Shown: piece by piece, positions 42,552 through 54,099 of the stretch
Layout: the number at the start of each line of letters is the position of its first letter
Position numbering within the stretch: position 1 is the first letter of the stretch
DNA from: Knoxdaviesia capensis
Taxonomy: Eukaryota; Ascomycota; Sordariomycetes; Microascales; Gondwanamycetaceae
DNA: 64,000 nt
Reading direction: 5' to 3'
Assembly (NCBI GenBank): GCA_001510575.1
Contig: LNGK01000002.1
Span: 2,654,144 to 2,718,143, forward strand
Made by a program: the position numbers and the translations under genes
Notes under the pieces: generated by a model
Told to the model about the DNA's origin: nothing
The model's database searches: none
Seen by the model: only the letters and a program-made list of their open reading frames with translations

Positions 42552-44129
42552 ATGCGTCTCCCGAACCAGTCCCGCAAGGGCCACCACGCCACCCAGCCTC
42601 AAAACATGACCAAGTATGATGCTGCCTTTTCGGCTCTGAAGAACCCCGTCTTGGGTCCGGTTCTTCGCCGCCACTGCGTTGCCCTCCGTGACGGAGAAAG
42701 CCCTTCGCTCGCTCCTCTCCTCGAGCGCCGCCTCGGCGCGGCCCAAGTCAATGAGGCGTGCGGGTCCCTCATGCGTCTCAACGAGACTTCCTCGCCAGAG
42801 GACGTTGAGATCAGCGATGCCTTCACGACCTTGAAGAAGATGTTCGTCTGCCACGTTTACATGGGAAGAGTCTACTGCGTCATTCAAGGCGAGCCTTCTT
42901 ACGTCGACTGCCAGGGAAATCCTGTCAATGACGATGGCACACCGATCGTCCCCGTTGATGGCGCGCATGGCATCGATGGCGATGATGATAATAATGAGCA
43001 TGAGAACGACGACGACGATGACGACAACAACAACGACGATGACGACAACAACAACGACGATGATGATGATGATGATGATGACGACGACGACAAGCACATC
43101 CGTAAGCGTTCCAAACGCGACGATGAGGACGACGACGACGATGAGGACGACGACGACGACGACGATGATGATGATGAGGAAGATGAGGATGACGACGGCG
43201 ATGATGATGAGGACGATGAGGACGACGACGGCGATGATGATGAGGACGATGAGGACGACGACGGCGATGATGATGAGGACGATGAGGACGACGCCGACGA
43301 CGAGACCCCCACCCCGACCAAGGGTCCGGCTGTCACCAAAACCCAATCGCCCACCGAGCCCACCGATACTCTCAACCCGACCTATCCTGATGATCAACTG
43401 ACCGACTGCAACCCGTACGCCGGTCATGTGGGTGATCCTGGAACGCGGTATAAGGATGACGTCTCCAACAGTTCGGGGCACCCCCGCAACATTCTGGACG
43501 GCATCGTCATGGATGGCGACTACACGGATTTCCTGACGGACCACGCCGTGTTTGTCGAGATGCTCGACTTGGTTCCCATTGACCAGTTCCGCATCTCGGA
43601 GGTCGACGTCAAGATCTCCAACCGCCGGGTCAGCGTTGCCTTCAAGTTCAACCCGTGCAGCGACCCGTCGGATCCCGAGTGTCTGTACCTCCCGGCCCAG
43701 GACGCCGAGCAGCCCGAGGACACCCCGGCGCCGTCGAACAAGACCGCTTCCCACCGCCCGCCCAAACCCACTGTCCAGCCTTCCCCCTCTCCGTACAAAC
43801 CCCGTGTCGATGAGTGCCGTGAACTCTGGAACCAGACCCACACCGGAAGCCCGCTCTCCGTCCGCAGCTTCATCGACGGCGACTCCACCAGCAACGTCGG
43901 CTACTTTGGAATTGGTATCGTCGTGGGCGCCATTCTGTCGGTCCTCCTCCTGGCCATCGCCCAGTTCTGCATGCTCGGCCGGGCCGGCATGGCCCGCAAG
44001 TTCCGCCAGCTGCTCGATGGCATCACCTTCAAGAAGACCGCCGATGAGACCGCCAACGAGACCGCCAACGAGACCGCCAACGCCCCCGAGGTCACCGTGG
44101 TTGTTGCCGAGGCCGCCCCCAAGCACTAG
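42552..44129 (+). CDS. Acidic single-pass membrane protein with long Asp/Asn tract
   Basis: A single exon encodes 525 residues from ATG 42552 (MRLPNQSRKG). Residues 20-130 look folded, with paired Cys (FVCHVYMGRVYC, YVDCQG). Residues about 140-250 are Asp/Asn/Glu runs interrupted by HIRKRSKR, a dibasic stretch that could be a Kex2 site or nuclear signal. A second ordered region (about 290-440) follows with further Cys (NPCSDPSDPEC, DECRELW). The membrane segment YFGIGIVVGAILSVLLLAIA lies at about 455-475, with a basic stop-transfer RAGMARKFR after it. The Cys content and C-terminal anchor suggest a type I surface protein, but no signal peptide is coded after the chosen ATG. I do not recognise a family. 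The minus-strand ORF across the whole gene is a repeat artefact. Confidence 0.7.
   Translation: MRLPNQSRKGHHATQPQNMTKYDAAFSALKNPVLGPVLRRHCVALRDGESPSLAPLLERRLGAAQVNEACGSLMRLNETSSPEDVEISDAFTTLKKMFVCHVYMGRVYCVIQGEPSYVDCQGNPVNDDGTPIVPVDGAHGIDGDDDNNEHENDDDDDDNNNDDDDNNNDDDDDDDDDDDDKHIRKRSKRDDEDDDDDEDDDDDDDDDDEEDEDDDGDDDEDDEDDDGDDDEDDEDDDGDDDEDDEDDADDETPTPTKGPAVTKTQSPTEPTDTLNPTYPDDQLTDCNPYAGHVGDPGTRYKDDVSNSSGHPRNILDGIVMDGDYTDFLTDHAVFVEMLDLVPIDQFRISEVDVKISNRRVSVAFKFNPCSDPSDPECLYLPAQDAEQPEDTPAPSNKTASHRPPKPTVQPSPSPYKPRVDECRELWNQTHTGSPLSVRSFIDGDSTSNVGYFGIGIVVGAILSVLLLAIAQFCMLGRAGMARKFRQLLDGITFKKTADETANETANETANAPEVTVVVAEAAPKH
43002..43295 (+). repeat. GAC/GAT repeats including a 33-bp minisatellite
   Basis: GAC, GAT and AAC triplets encode Asp/Asn runs. 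From about 43190 to 43290 a 33-base unit coding DDDGDDDEDDE is repeated about three times nearly perfectly. The rest is a less regular trinucleotide array. Confidence 0.85.
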
Positions 44130-45118
44130 GAGGTCGTCCTCGCTGTCAGTGCCTAAAATCTACCACATATCATGATCGATATCGATATCTCGGTATCGGA
44201 CGTGCAACCCTAACTGCTTCTATTTCCGCCTTCGCCTTCCCCCCGAAATAACAAGAAAGAAAAAAAAAACCAAGAAATTTCTAAAAAAGAGCCTCGGTTT
44301 GTCAAGTTGCCCCTGACAGTGTTGAAACTGCTAGCTATGTCGACTCTCCCCCAAAACAAATCGAGCACCCGCTTCAGTCACCTCCGGTCGTCGTCGTCTA
44401 CTCCGTGGTTTCTTCTCTTTTTTTTTGTCTGTCTTCTTCAATGTGTGCATGTCTTTTCTTTCGATTCGGATAGTTTTTCTGCTTGGTTTTGATCTTTGTT
44501 TTCTGTTTCGTATTCTTCCTTGATTTTCTTCTTGTCGTCCTTCGTCTTCGATATGTTCGTTTCGCTAGTGTGTTCGTCTTCAGGAGAGCTGCAATGGATC
44601 TAAAGCCTCAGCCGTTTTTCCAGCTTTTTAGGTCTGAGAATAGAACTTCTCTCTTTAGATCCCAAGCAGACTCTCTGAGCATATATAGCTGGATATATGC
44701 CGCCTCTTTGTGTTTCAATTAATATTTTGGTTTCAACTTTTCTGTTGCCAGTGACTGTATGTGTGAAGGTTGTCCGGATGGTGAGGTGGTGATGCACGCC
44801 ACCAACAGGGTTTAACCCCAAATCAGCCACACGTGCCGCGTTGATAAGCAGGGCTCCCTTATCTACGCGACGCGCCTGCACGCGCTAAACTCAATTAATG
44901 CAACTCACGGTATATTGTTTTAATGGTTCAGCTTTCCCTGGCCTGTTAAAAGCGTCCTCAACTTTCTCCCATATTGTTCACCATTCATTTTTAGCATTTA
45001 TTGATTTGCCGTGTTCTATTGTCATATTCTTTTGGTTTCCTGCCAACTTCTTTGTTCTTCAACCCAACTTTCCTATCAGTTCAATATCCCATACTGATCA
45101 TTTTCAAATTCTGGTGCA
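44130..45118. other. Intergenic region ahead of msh6
   Basis: About 1 kb. The first part is T-rich 3' UTR-like sequence; the second holds three ACGCG boxes (44865-44884, listed separately) about 240 bases before the msh6 ATG. No gene is recognised. Confidence 0.6.
44865..44884. promoter_or_regulatory. Three ACGCG boxes (MBF-type) upstream of msh6
   Basis: ACGCG occurs at 44865-44869, 44870-44874 and 44880-44884. ACGCG is the core bound by the Mbp1/Swi6 (MBF) G1/S factor, which in yeasts drives DNA replication and repair genes including MSH6. The clustering within 20 bases and the distance of about 235 bases from the ATG make a functional site plausible. Confidence 0.5.
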
Positions 45119-48100
45119 ATGACTACCCCAAAGGCTGCTTCAGTCCCTGCGGGGACTCCATCAAAGCCTCCACCCTCCTCAAGCAAGAAGCCTCCAGTTT
45201 CTAGTGGAAAGCAGCAGAGCATCTTAGGATTCTTCGGCAAGAAAGCTACATCAACTCCTCCGGCGAATACAACCCCCCGGGCTGCATCCGGCACCACGCT
45301 CAAGGAGACCACCAGCAAGTCGAACTCGCTGCTGTCTGCGACCCGTCGAGCTGGTGTCACGCCAATTCCTAGTAGCGATGGACCCGAACCCATGAGCCTG
45401 CAGGAGAATATCTCTTCCAGAAAGGTATTCCAAGTCATACGCCACTCGTTGAAGACGCAGAGAGAGAAAGGGAAAGAGAGACAGACTTTGAATATGTACT
45501 GACAAACGCCATGTTGCCTCATCTAGGTCGTTCTCCCCACGAGTTCCGTAATGGGAAGCAGCCCGACTCGCAAGGTACACATCGAACCCACACAACATCC
45601 AAGTCATATCTACGGCATTCCATTTACTAACGCTACTCCTCCCCCTCCAGGTTAAGAAGGCTGTCAATTACGCCGAATCTTCCGACGACGAAGACCCGTT
45701 TGACCGGATCCAATCATCGCGTGGCCGACGTAAGGCGTCCGCTCGGGTGGTTGCTTCTGATGATGAAGACGAGTTCGACGGCTCTGACGCCATCGACGAA
45801 AATGATCTGGATGCCTGTAAGTATTCCTGCCACCTCATAAGAACAGCCAGAATATTGTGTATGTGCAGCACGCGTCCTAACATATTCTACAGTGGAAATG
45901 GATGATTTCATAGTCTCCGATGAGTCCGACGATGCCCCCAGCAAAACAAAGAAACGGAAGCGCGCCGTATCGAAGCCCGAGCCGCGGAAGCGGTCATCAC
46001 CACCGGTAAAATCGAAGCCCGAGGATAACTCCGGCCCTGCCACCACTGGCGACGACGATGGTGATGTCGATATGTCAGACATGCCACCGCCGCCTACATG
46101 CGAGAAGTGGAAGTTTGACCCCGACAATATTGAGCCCGCAAAGCCTCGCGAAGCCCCGAAACCCTCTGCAAAGCCGGCCGGTCTAAAGAAGGAAAAGGCG
46201 TACAAGACCGAGCCGGAGGAAAGATACCCATGGCTTGCCAAGCCCATGGACATGAATAAGAACCCCGTGGGTCACCCCGATTTCAACCCAGGCACCATCT
46301 ATGTTCCCCAGTCGGCCTGGAACAAGTTCACGGCCTTCGAAAAGCAGTACTGGGAGATTAAGCAGAAGCTTTGGGATACGGTGGTGTTCTTCAAGAAGGG
46401 CAAGTTCTACGAACTGTACGAAAACGATGCGACTATCGGCCACCAGACATTCGATCTCAAGCTCACCGACCGCGTCAACATGCGCATGGTTGGTGTGCCC
46501 GAAAGCTCGCTCGAGTCCTGGCTGAACCAGTTTGTTGCCAAGGGATACAAGGTTGCTCGGGTCGACCAGATGGAGTCGGCGCTGGGCAAGGAGATGCGTG
46601 AGCGTGACACCGACACGGTGAAGAAGGCCGACAAGATCATCCGTCGCGAGCTGGCCTGCGTTTTGACTGCAGGAACTCTCGTCGACGGCGGCATGCTTCA
46701 AGATGATCTTGCCACCTACTGTGCTGCCATCAAGGAGGGGGTCATTGATGGGCTCCCGGCGTTCGGACTGGCGTTTGTGGACGCCGCTACAGGATCATTC
46801 TTTGTTTCCGAGTTTGTTGACGATGTTGACCTGACCAAGTTCGAGACGTTCGTCGCACAAACCAATCCCCGCGAGTTGATTCTCGACAAGACAAACATCT
46901 CGGCCAAGGCCCTCCGGATCCTCAAGAACAGCACCGCTCCTACCACGCTATGGAGCTGGCGATCTCCCAACTCCGAGTTCTGGGATGCCGAGACCACACG
47001 CCGCGAGCTTAATCGGTCTGGCTACTTTGATGCCGAAGATGGCAAGGGCGCCGTGTGGCCCAAGACGCTGACCGATTCAAAGGACAAAGAGTTTCTCATG
47101 TCTTCCCTGGGCGCTCTAATTCAGTATCTGCGCAGCTTGAAGCTCGAAGCAAGCCTGGTCTCGCAGGGCAATTTCCAGTGGTACAGCCCCATCCATCGCG
47201 ATGGAACCCTGATTCTTGACGGACAGACGCTTATCAACCTGGAAGTGTTCACAAACACTTCTGATGGAGGCGTTGATGGCACCCTGTTCCAGCTTCTGAA
47301 CCGTTGTGTTACCCCGTTCGGAAAGCGCATGTTCCGCCAGTGGGTATGCCACCCGTTGTGCAATATTAAGCGCATCAACGAGCGCTTGGACGCTGTCGAA
47401 GCCCTGAATGCAGACAGAACTGCACGAGACCAGTTCACCGCCCAGGTGGCGAAGATGCCGGACCTGGAACGACTGATCTCGCGGGTCCATGCCGGGTCTT
47501 GCAAGATTGAGGACTTTCTCCGAGTTCTCGAGGGATTCGAGCAAATCGACTATGCCATAAGTCTGCTTGGATGCTTTGCTGGCAATTCCGGGCTGGTTAA
47601 CCGCCTGCTTGAGAGCATGCCTAACCTGAGCGAGCCCCTGGAGTACTGGCGGACGGCGTTTGACCGCAAAAAGGCGCGCGAAGAGCGCATCATCGTGCCC
47701 CGCCGTGGCATCGAAGAGGATTTCGATGAGAGTCTCGATCGCATCGACGAGATCAAGCGCAATCTGCAGAGTCTCTTAGACGAGAAGCGCGGCCAGCTCA
47801 AGTGCCGCACGCTCAAGTTCACCGACGTTGGTAAAGAAATTTACCAGATTGAGGTGCCCAAGAAGTTCGATGTGCCCAAGACCTGGCGGCAGATGTCGGC
47901 CACGTCGACGGTGAGACGCTACTACTTCACTGAGCTGACCGATCTGGTGCGCGAGCTGCAGGAGGCCGAGGAGACCCACTCGCAGATCATCAAGGAGACT
48001 GCCGCGCGGTTCTTCCGCCGATTCGACGCCGACTACTCCGTGTGGCTGGCAGCCATCCGTGTTATTTCCCAGCTGGACTGTCTTGCCGGGCTTGCCCGCG

Positions 48101-49052
48101 CATCATCTTCGCTCGGTCAGCCTAGCTGCCGGCCGGAGTTTGTGGATGAGGAGCGCAGCATGGTCGAGTTTTCGGAGCTGCGCCATCCATGCATGATCAA
48201 TACGGTGGGAGACTTCATTCCCAATGATATCCAGCTTGGTGGAGACTCGGCGAAGATCAGCCTTCTTACTGGAGCCAACGCAGCAGGTAAATCGACAATT
48301 CTGCGCATGGTAAGTCACAACAGGTCCAACTCCCCTGTCCATATCATATCCGAAATACTAACGTGTTTCTTTCCTAGTCCTGTATTGCTGTTATCATGGC
48401 CCAGATCGGCTGTTTCGTCCCCGCTGTATCGGCCCGGATGACCCCAGTGGACCGCATCATGTCTCGTCTGGGAGCCAACGACAACATCTTCGCCGCCCAA
48501 TCGACCTTCTTTGTCGAGCTGTCCGAGACAAAGAAGATCCTCGCCGAGGCTACGCCGCGATCGCTTGTCATTCTTGACGAGCTCGGCCGTGGCACAAGCT
48601 CATACGATGGTGTGGCGGTTGCACAGGCGGTCCTGCATCAGGTTGCCACGCACATTGGCTGCATCGGGTTCTTCGCGACTCACTACCACTCGCTGGCCGC
48701 CGAGTTCGAGAACCACCCGGAGATCCAGGCCCGCCGCATGCAGATCCACGTCGACGAGGCCGAGCGCCGCGTCACCTTCCTGTACAAGCTTGAGAACGGC
48801 GTCGCGGAGGGCAGCTTCGGCATGCACTGCGCCGCCATGTGCGGAGTTCCCGCCCGGGTCATCGAGCGCGCCGAGGTTGCGGCGCGCGAGTGGGAGCACA
48901 CCAGCCGCCTGAAGGAGAGCTTGGACCGTGCGCGTGAAGGCTGTTACATCCCGCTGGGAATCCTCAGCGATGTCGGGTCGTTGCTCCGTGGTAACGATGA
49001 GGTTGGCCGCATAGGAGTGGAGGTTCTGCTGAAGGCCATTGAGGGCCTGTAA
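45119..49052 (+). CDS. msh6: DNA mismatch repair protein Msh6
   Basis: The exons are 45119-45424, 45527-45574, 45651-45816, 45893-48309 and 48378-49052, giving 1203 residues. A PIP box QSILGFF lies at residues 33-39, the usual PCNA tether of Msh6. A charged disordered region runs to about residue 280. The mismatch-recognition motif is GKFYELYE with Phe345 and Glu347, the F-x-E that stacks on the mispair. The lever/clamp region follows. The ATPase has Walker A GANAAGKS (about 967-974, just before the last intron), the signature after LSETKKIL, and Walker B VILDELGRG (Asp about 1046). With Msh2 it forms MutS-alpha, which repairs base mismatches and small loops. The small 48-nt exon 2 sits in the disordered part. 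All key residues are intact. Confidence 0.97.
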
Positions 49053-50877
49053 GAGTTTGTATGATTGCTATTCTATGGCATGGCGTTCCAGAGATTTTCT
49101 CTTTTGAAGACTTGTAATGTGTGACTAGGAGCAATAGGGATCTTTGTTTTTTTCATGTCCAGGTTGTTTGTAATATTGGCCCGAAGATCGGGTGTGTGTC
49201 GGTTTCTCTTGATGAACGAAGTATTTAGGGTTTGCTCAGGTTATTGCTGTTCGGGTTTGTTAGGGTTGTTGGTTCAAGGGTAAATTTCAATCTGTGCTCC
49301 ATCAAAGATTTGGATTAGACTGTGTGCTTCTTGGATATTCTCTCCATTCCTCTCTCTCTCTCTCTCTCTCTCTTCACATTCCTAATGTTTCAAGAAACAA
49401 GTTCAGTGCTTGTAACGGAACACTGTGACTTTCATAGGCTGTTTTGTGTGTGTTGTAGGAGGTGCGGCACACAACCGGACGATCGGAAAGAGCGCAGGCG
49501 GAATGCCAAAGACAAACTCGCACACAAGGTATAGCGGACTACTCCAACAGGGAGAGAAACCGGAAGCGATCACTTCCAGACAGGCACAGCACCAGATTCA
49601 CTTTGGTGCAGGCAAATGCCTGAGGGTTGGCAGGTAAGAAAACCCAGCAAAGCGCACACCGATATACCCCGGATCTGCCCTGTCCCATTTCCGTCCTGAA
49701 ACATGTTCTGGAAAACTCTAGACAGCGATGAGCTGTCAAGACGGGTCAGCCGGAAGCGCAAAAATACAAGAGGGTGTAGAATAGTCAAACAGATTGCATG
49801 TGAACCCTCCAGACGTCCCATGTTGAACGGTCTGTGTCTCATAGAGTGATTCACGGCGGACATTATGCAAGTCGTAGGGTTAGGGTTATCGTGGCCAGCG
49901 TCACATCGCCTGTTACCACGGCCAACAGCGCGGACCAGCGGTTGCCCGCGTGATTTTCGTTGGGCGTCTGTTAAACACAGTAACTGCGGCGATCTCATTG
50001 GACGAGGCTGACACGTCACGAACGCGGGAAGTAGCAATCAACGAGAGACGACGAGACGTTGTTGCCGCATTAGACAAGGCCTGTATGTTGGAGGATTTTA
50101 GCGGCTAGACTTTTTTTTTAAACGAGGGCCACCAACTGCAACCATGGAAGGAGCATTCCTCTCAAGATCACCAATTTCTAGGCAGGCATTAAAAAGGAAA
50201 AAAGGAAAGAGCAAGAGTGACACACATAACCCCCCCTTTCTTCATTCCATAAGCAGCTTTTCAGATCTCCATTAACTATCACGAACTTCTCTGGTCGTCT
50301 TCTTTGTCTCTTATTATCAGCCAAACTAGTTCCCTTTCTCCAGACCTCACTCAAAACCGGATCTTAGGGATATAGCTGGATATAGTTTCATTTCTTTCTT
50401 CCCATCTAGCACATACTCACACCTATTCCAACTGAGTGTTCTTAGTGGCGGCGCTTACTTGTTTCCACTATAAACCCCAGCCTTGCCGACACGCACACAC
50501 CATCACTAAATCCAATGAACTTGCCCTCACTAGGATTTCGAAACAAGGTTCAATAAGAGAACACGGATAATCCACTTACGAACAACTACACTCCTTTTGA
50601 TCAGGAACTTTTTTTTCCCTCTTCATTTTCTTCTGATTTCCCTCTCTATCTTGTCAATCTGTGCACTTCCTCTCTTCCTCCTCACTTTACACCTCATCGA
50701 AGCTTCACTTCCCCCCCAGGTTTCTTCTTCTTCGCCTTTACGCAACTTAAGCATAAATCAACAACCACCATCAATCAGCACACACGCACAACCGCCTTCG
50801 ATCATCGCCTATCGTCTCCCCTCGCATTCAGCGCGCTTCTCTCCACGGTTTCTGCTCATCCTGCTTGGTTGGAAATC
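49053..50877. other. Intergenic region msh6-cac2
   Basis: About 1.8 kb. TTTAGGG and TTAGGGTT motifs at 49226 and 49260 and a double TAGGGTTAGGGTTA at 49875-49888 are telobox-like. A CT microsatellite lies at about 49352-49373. The last 300 bases are a CT-rich leader to cac2. No gene or RNA is recognised. Confidence 0.55.
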
Positions 50878-53484
50878 ATGAAGAGCACGCCGTTGATCAT
50901 CAATTGGCATGACCAGAATGCCCCTGTGTATTCGGCCCACTTCGAACCTCACGGCAAAGGACGTCTAGCTACCGCTGGAGGTGACAACAATGTCCGCGTA
51001 TGTGAACCTGCGATAATACTCTCCTGCTCTGTTGCGGCTATAGCTCCTGGTCGGACTCTGGCGATTGGTTGGCTGTACTGACATGCACCCTCTTTCTCTG
51101 CTGTAAAGCTCTGGAAGGTCGAAGGTTCTGGCGAGGACCGCAAGGTCGAGTACCTCTCTACCCTAGCCAAACACACACAGGCCGTCAATGTCGTCAGATG
51201 GGCTCCCAAAGGTTTGTCACTGTACCTCCTACACCGAACCGATACGTCTCCGAACAGCTTTGCATAGCTTTTGTAGCTCTTTCTACGTTCCAAGCTGCTG
51301 CACCAGCTAACCATATGCCTGCTTTGCTTTTGTTTTCCTCTAGGTGAGGTCCTCGCTTCCGCTGGTGACGATGGCAATGTCATCATTTGGGTCCCTTCAG
51401 AATCTCCTCTTGTGGCCTTTGGCTCCGACAATTCCGACGACAAAGAATCCTGGCGAACCCGTCACATGTGCCGATCGACTGGTGCCGAGATATACGATCT
51501 TGCCTGGAGTCCCGATGGCTCCCACTTCATCACTGGCAGCATGGACAACATTGCCCGTATCTACAACAGCCAAAATGGTAGGTTCACTACGACACTTCGT
51601 TCTATTGAAGATATCGAGGTTGATTGATCTGCACTAAGGCACTAACGGAATACCTTCTCATATGTCCAGGTTATCTCGTACGACAAGTCGCCGAACACAA
51701 TCACTACGTCCAGGGTGTCGCCTGGGACCCGTTAAACGAGTTCATCGCAACCCAGTCCTCCGACCGATCGGTTCACATCTATTCCCTCAAGACCAAAGAC
51801 GGCCAATATACCCTAAATCTCCATGACGATGGAAAGTCTTCGAAGATTGCCAGCCATATGAAGGCTGACCTCCCTCCGCGTCGCATTTCCTCGAGTCCCG
51901 CTCCCCCAGATATTGGCTACCGGTCGCAAATCGCCCCTCCAGACCCCCTCCCCTCCGTGAGCTCACCTGCCCCCTCAGCCCCCGGAACCCCGACCTCTTT
52001 GGCCCTGCCCATGAACCCGCCGAGCGTTATTAGCCATAGCCGCCGGTCATCGTTCTCGTCACGCCGCTCTGTGTCTCCAGCCCCGTCACTGCCGCTTCCG
52101 GCCGTCATGCCGATTGAGGCCTCGCCGAAGCCCCCGATCCCCCCCACCAGTGTCGGTGTCCGAAATGCTGCTCTCTATGCCAGCGAGACGCTGACTTCCT
52201 TCTTCCGCCGTCTCACCTTCACTCCCGACGGAAGTCTTCTCCTGACACCGTCTGGCCAGTATCAGACCCAGTTCCAGAACAAGGAGGCCAAGTCCAGCTA
52301 TGAGATCATCAACACGGTCTACATCTACACTCGCGGTGGAATCAACCGCCCACCCATTGCCCACCTGCCGGGCCACAAGAAGCCGTCTGTGGCTGTTCGC
52401 TGCTCTCCTATCTTCTACACTCTACGGACCGGCTCGGTGGAAACCAAGCGATACTCGATCGATACATCGTCGGCAGAGGAGGCAATCCCGCCACTTCCCG
52501 AATCAATTACTTCCGGCTATCCCGAGAATCCTGACATGGACCCTCCTCCGGCTCCCACTTCAGCTCCGGCTGGGTCTACCCCGGGGAAGACACCGACCTC
52601 GGATTCTGGTTCGTCGTTGGCGGGCCCCAAGGCTGTTATCTCCCTTCCGTACCGCATGGTGTATGCCGTCGCCACCCAGGATGCTGTCCTGGTGTATGAT
52701 ACGCAACAAATGTCACCACTGTGCATTGTTAGCAACCTGCATTGTGCTACATTTACGGATCTGACTTGGTATGTACCTCTCCTTTTCGCGCCTCTTCTTG
52801 AACTTTGCTTTGTGCTTCATCTAAGTTTGGGGGTATTTGCTAACTTTCATGATCGCCTTCTCTAGGTCTGGTGATGGACTTACACTCCTTATCACTTCGT
52901 CTGACGGATTCTGCTCTACACTGTCGTTTGCTCCCGGCGAGCTTGGACAAACCTACACCGGTGATGTTTCTGGTACCAAGCAGGGAGCTTCTCAAACCTC
53001 GGAAACGTATGCAAATTCCCAAAGCGTGCTTTCCGGGTCTGCAGTTTCCACACCGATTCCGACGCCCACGTCGGCCTTTGCCCCGCCGTCACCATTCCAT
53101 GGATCTGCCTCGGGCCGGGCAGGAAGCAACTCATTCACTGCCCCATCCCCGCCTCCCACCTCGGCTGGGTTTGGCGCCTCTGCTGCCTCGCCGGCCCGCT
53201 CGACTTCGGTGTCGTCAGTCGGAACCCCAGCTTCAACCGCGGCGTCGTCGTCTGTTGTCAGCAATCCGACTCTCATTAGCGGCAGTATTCCTGGTATCGC
53301 CGCGGCGAACTCTGGGAAGGTCACGGGTGTTTCAATGTCTACTCCTCCCGAGACCCCGCGCAACGGTAACGGTAACAACGCTGCCGGGGTTAAGCGGGAT
53401 GCCAGTGACACTGAGAAGTCGGATTCTAAGGAATCCAAGAAGCGTCGCATTGCCCCCACACTTGTCAGTACGGAGCAGAGATAG
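50878..53484 (+). CDS. cac2: Chromatin assembly factor 1 subunit B (Cac2/p60), WD40
   Basis: The exons are 50878-50997, 51109-51211, 51344-51577, 51670-52768 and 52866-53484, giving 724 residues. The start MKSTPLIINWHDQNAPVYSA is characteristic of CAF-1 p60 subunits. WD repeats follow: RLATAGGDNNVRLWKV, VLASAGDDGNVIIW, FITGSMDNIARIY and FIATQSSDRSVHIYSL, then FFRRLTFTPDGSLLLTPSGQ and a late SGDGLTLLITSSDGFCS. The C-terminal 200 residues are Ser/Pro/Thr-rich and end in a basic stretch (ESKKRRIAP) resembling a nuclear signal. CAF-1 deposits new H3-H4 behind replication forks with PCNA. Introns interrupt the blades at phase-conserved positions and all junctions are canonical. Confidence 0.95.
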
Positions 53485-54099
53485 CCTCTTGGCTCTCACC
53501 TCGTGCCTTTTATTTCCTGTTACCTTTGTATTCGTCTCGTTTCGGCCCTGTTTTCATCCCCCGTCCGTTTTGTTTTTATGACCGGGAAGTTTATCCCTAC
53601 TGTTTTCGAGTTTACCCTGTTTCCTGGCGTCTTGCCTCTTATGCCCGTGGCTTTCGATTTTTCTCATTTTTGTTCATGCAAGCTGGTCACTTGGGAATTG
53701 GTGTACAGAGAGGGCATTTGGGAACTCACGGCATGTTCTACTGCAATCTTGCAGTCTCAACATGGGTATTTGATAGTATTGCTTTGATTTGTTGTTATGC
53801 TGCTTCCATTCTTGCTTTGCTTATTTCTTTTGATTTTCTGGACTGGAAGATTATTTTTCCATGCCTTGTATTGACTCTTCGGTTTCGCTGGGAGACCCAT
53901 TTTTTGGTCCAGTATCGGCTCTGGACTGATGCAACCTGGCGCAGAACAGAAGAGGGATAACCATACGGTGTATTTCGGACACTTTTATTCGCTTCTTTCG
54001 TTATCACGAACGAAGTTACAAAAAGATATTTTCAGCATTAAAAAAACACTTTCCATCATTAGGTTGCCTTTTCTCCACGTCGCGAGTTAGATTATTACT
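53485..54099. other. Convergent 3' region
   Basis: A T-rich stretch downstream of cac2 meets the 3' end of the phosphoesterase gene. Plus-strand ORFs here are Phe-rich and follow the T-rich composition. No gene is recognised. Confidence 0.6.

Noticed and set aside
42471..44126. 551-codon minus-strand ORF opposite the acidic protein
   Set aside because: Its Val/Ile runs are the reverse complement of the GAC/GAT repeat; the plus strand has Cys pairs and a membrane segment. An antisense artefact.
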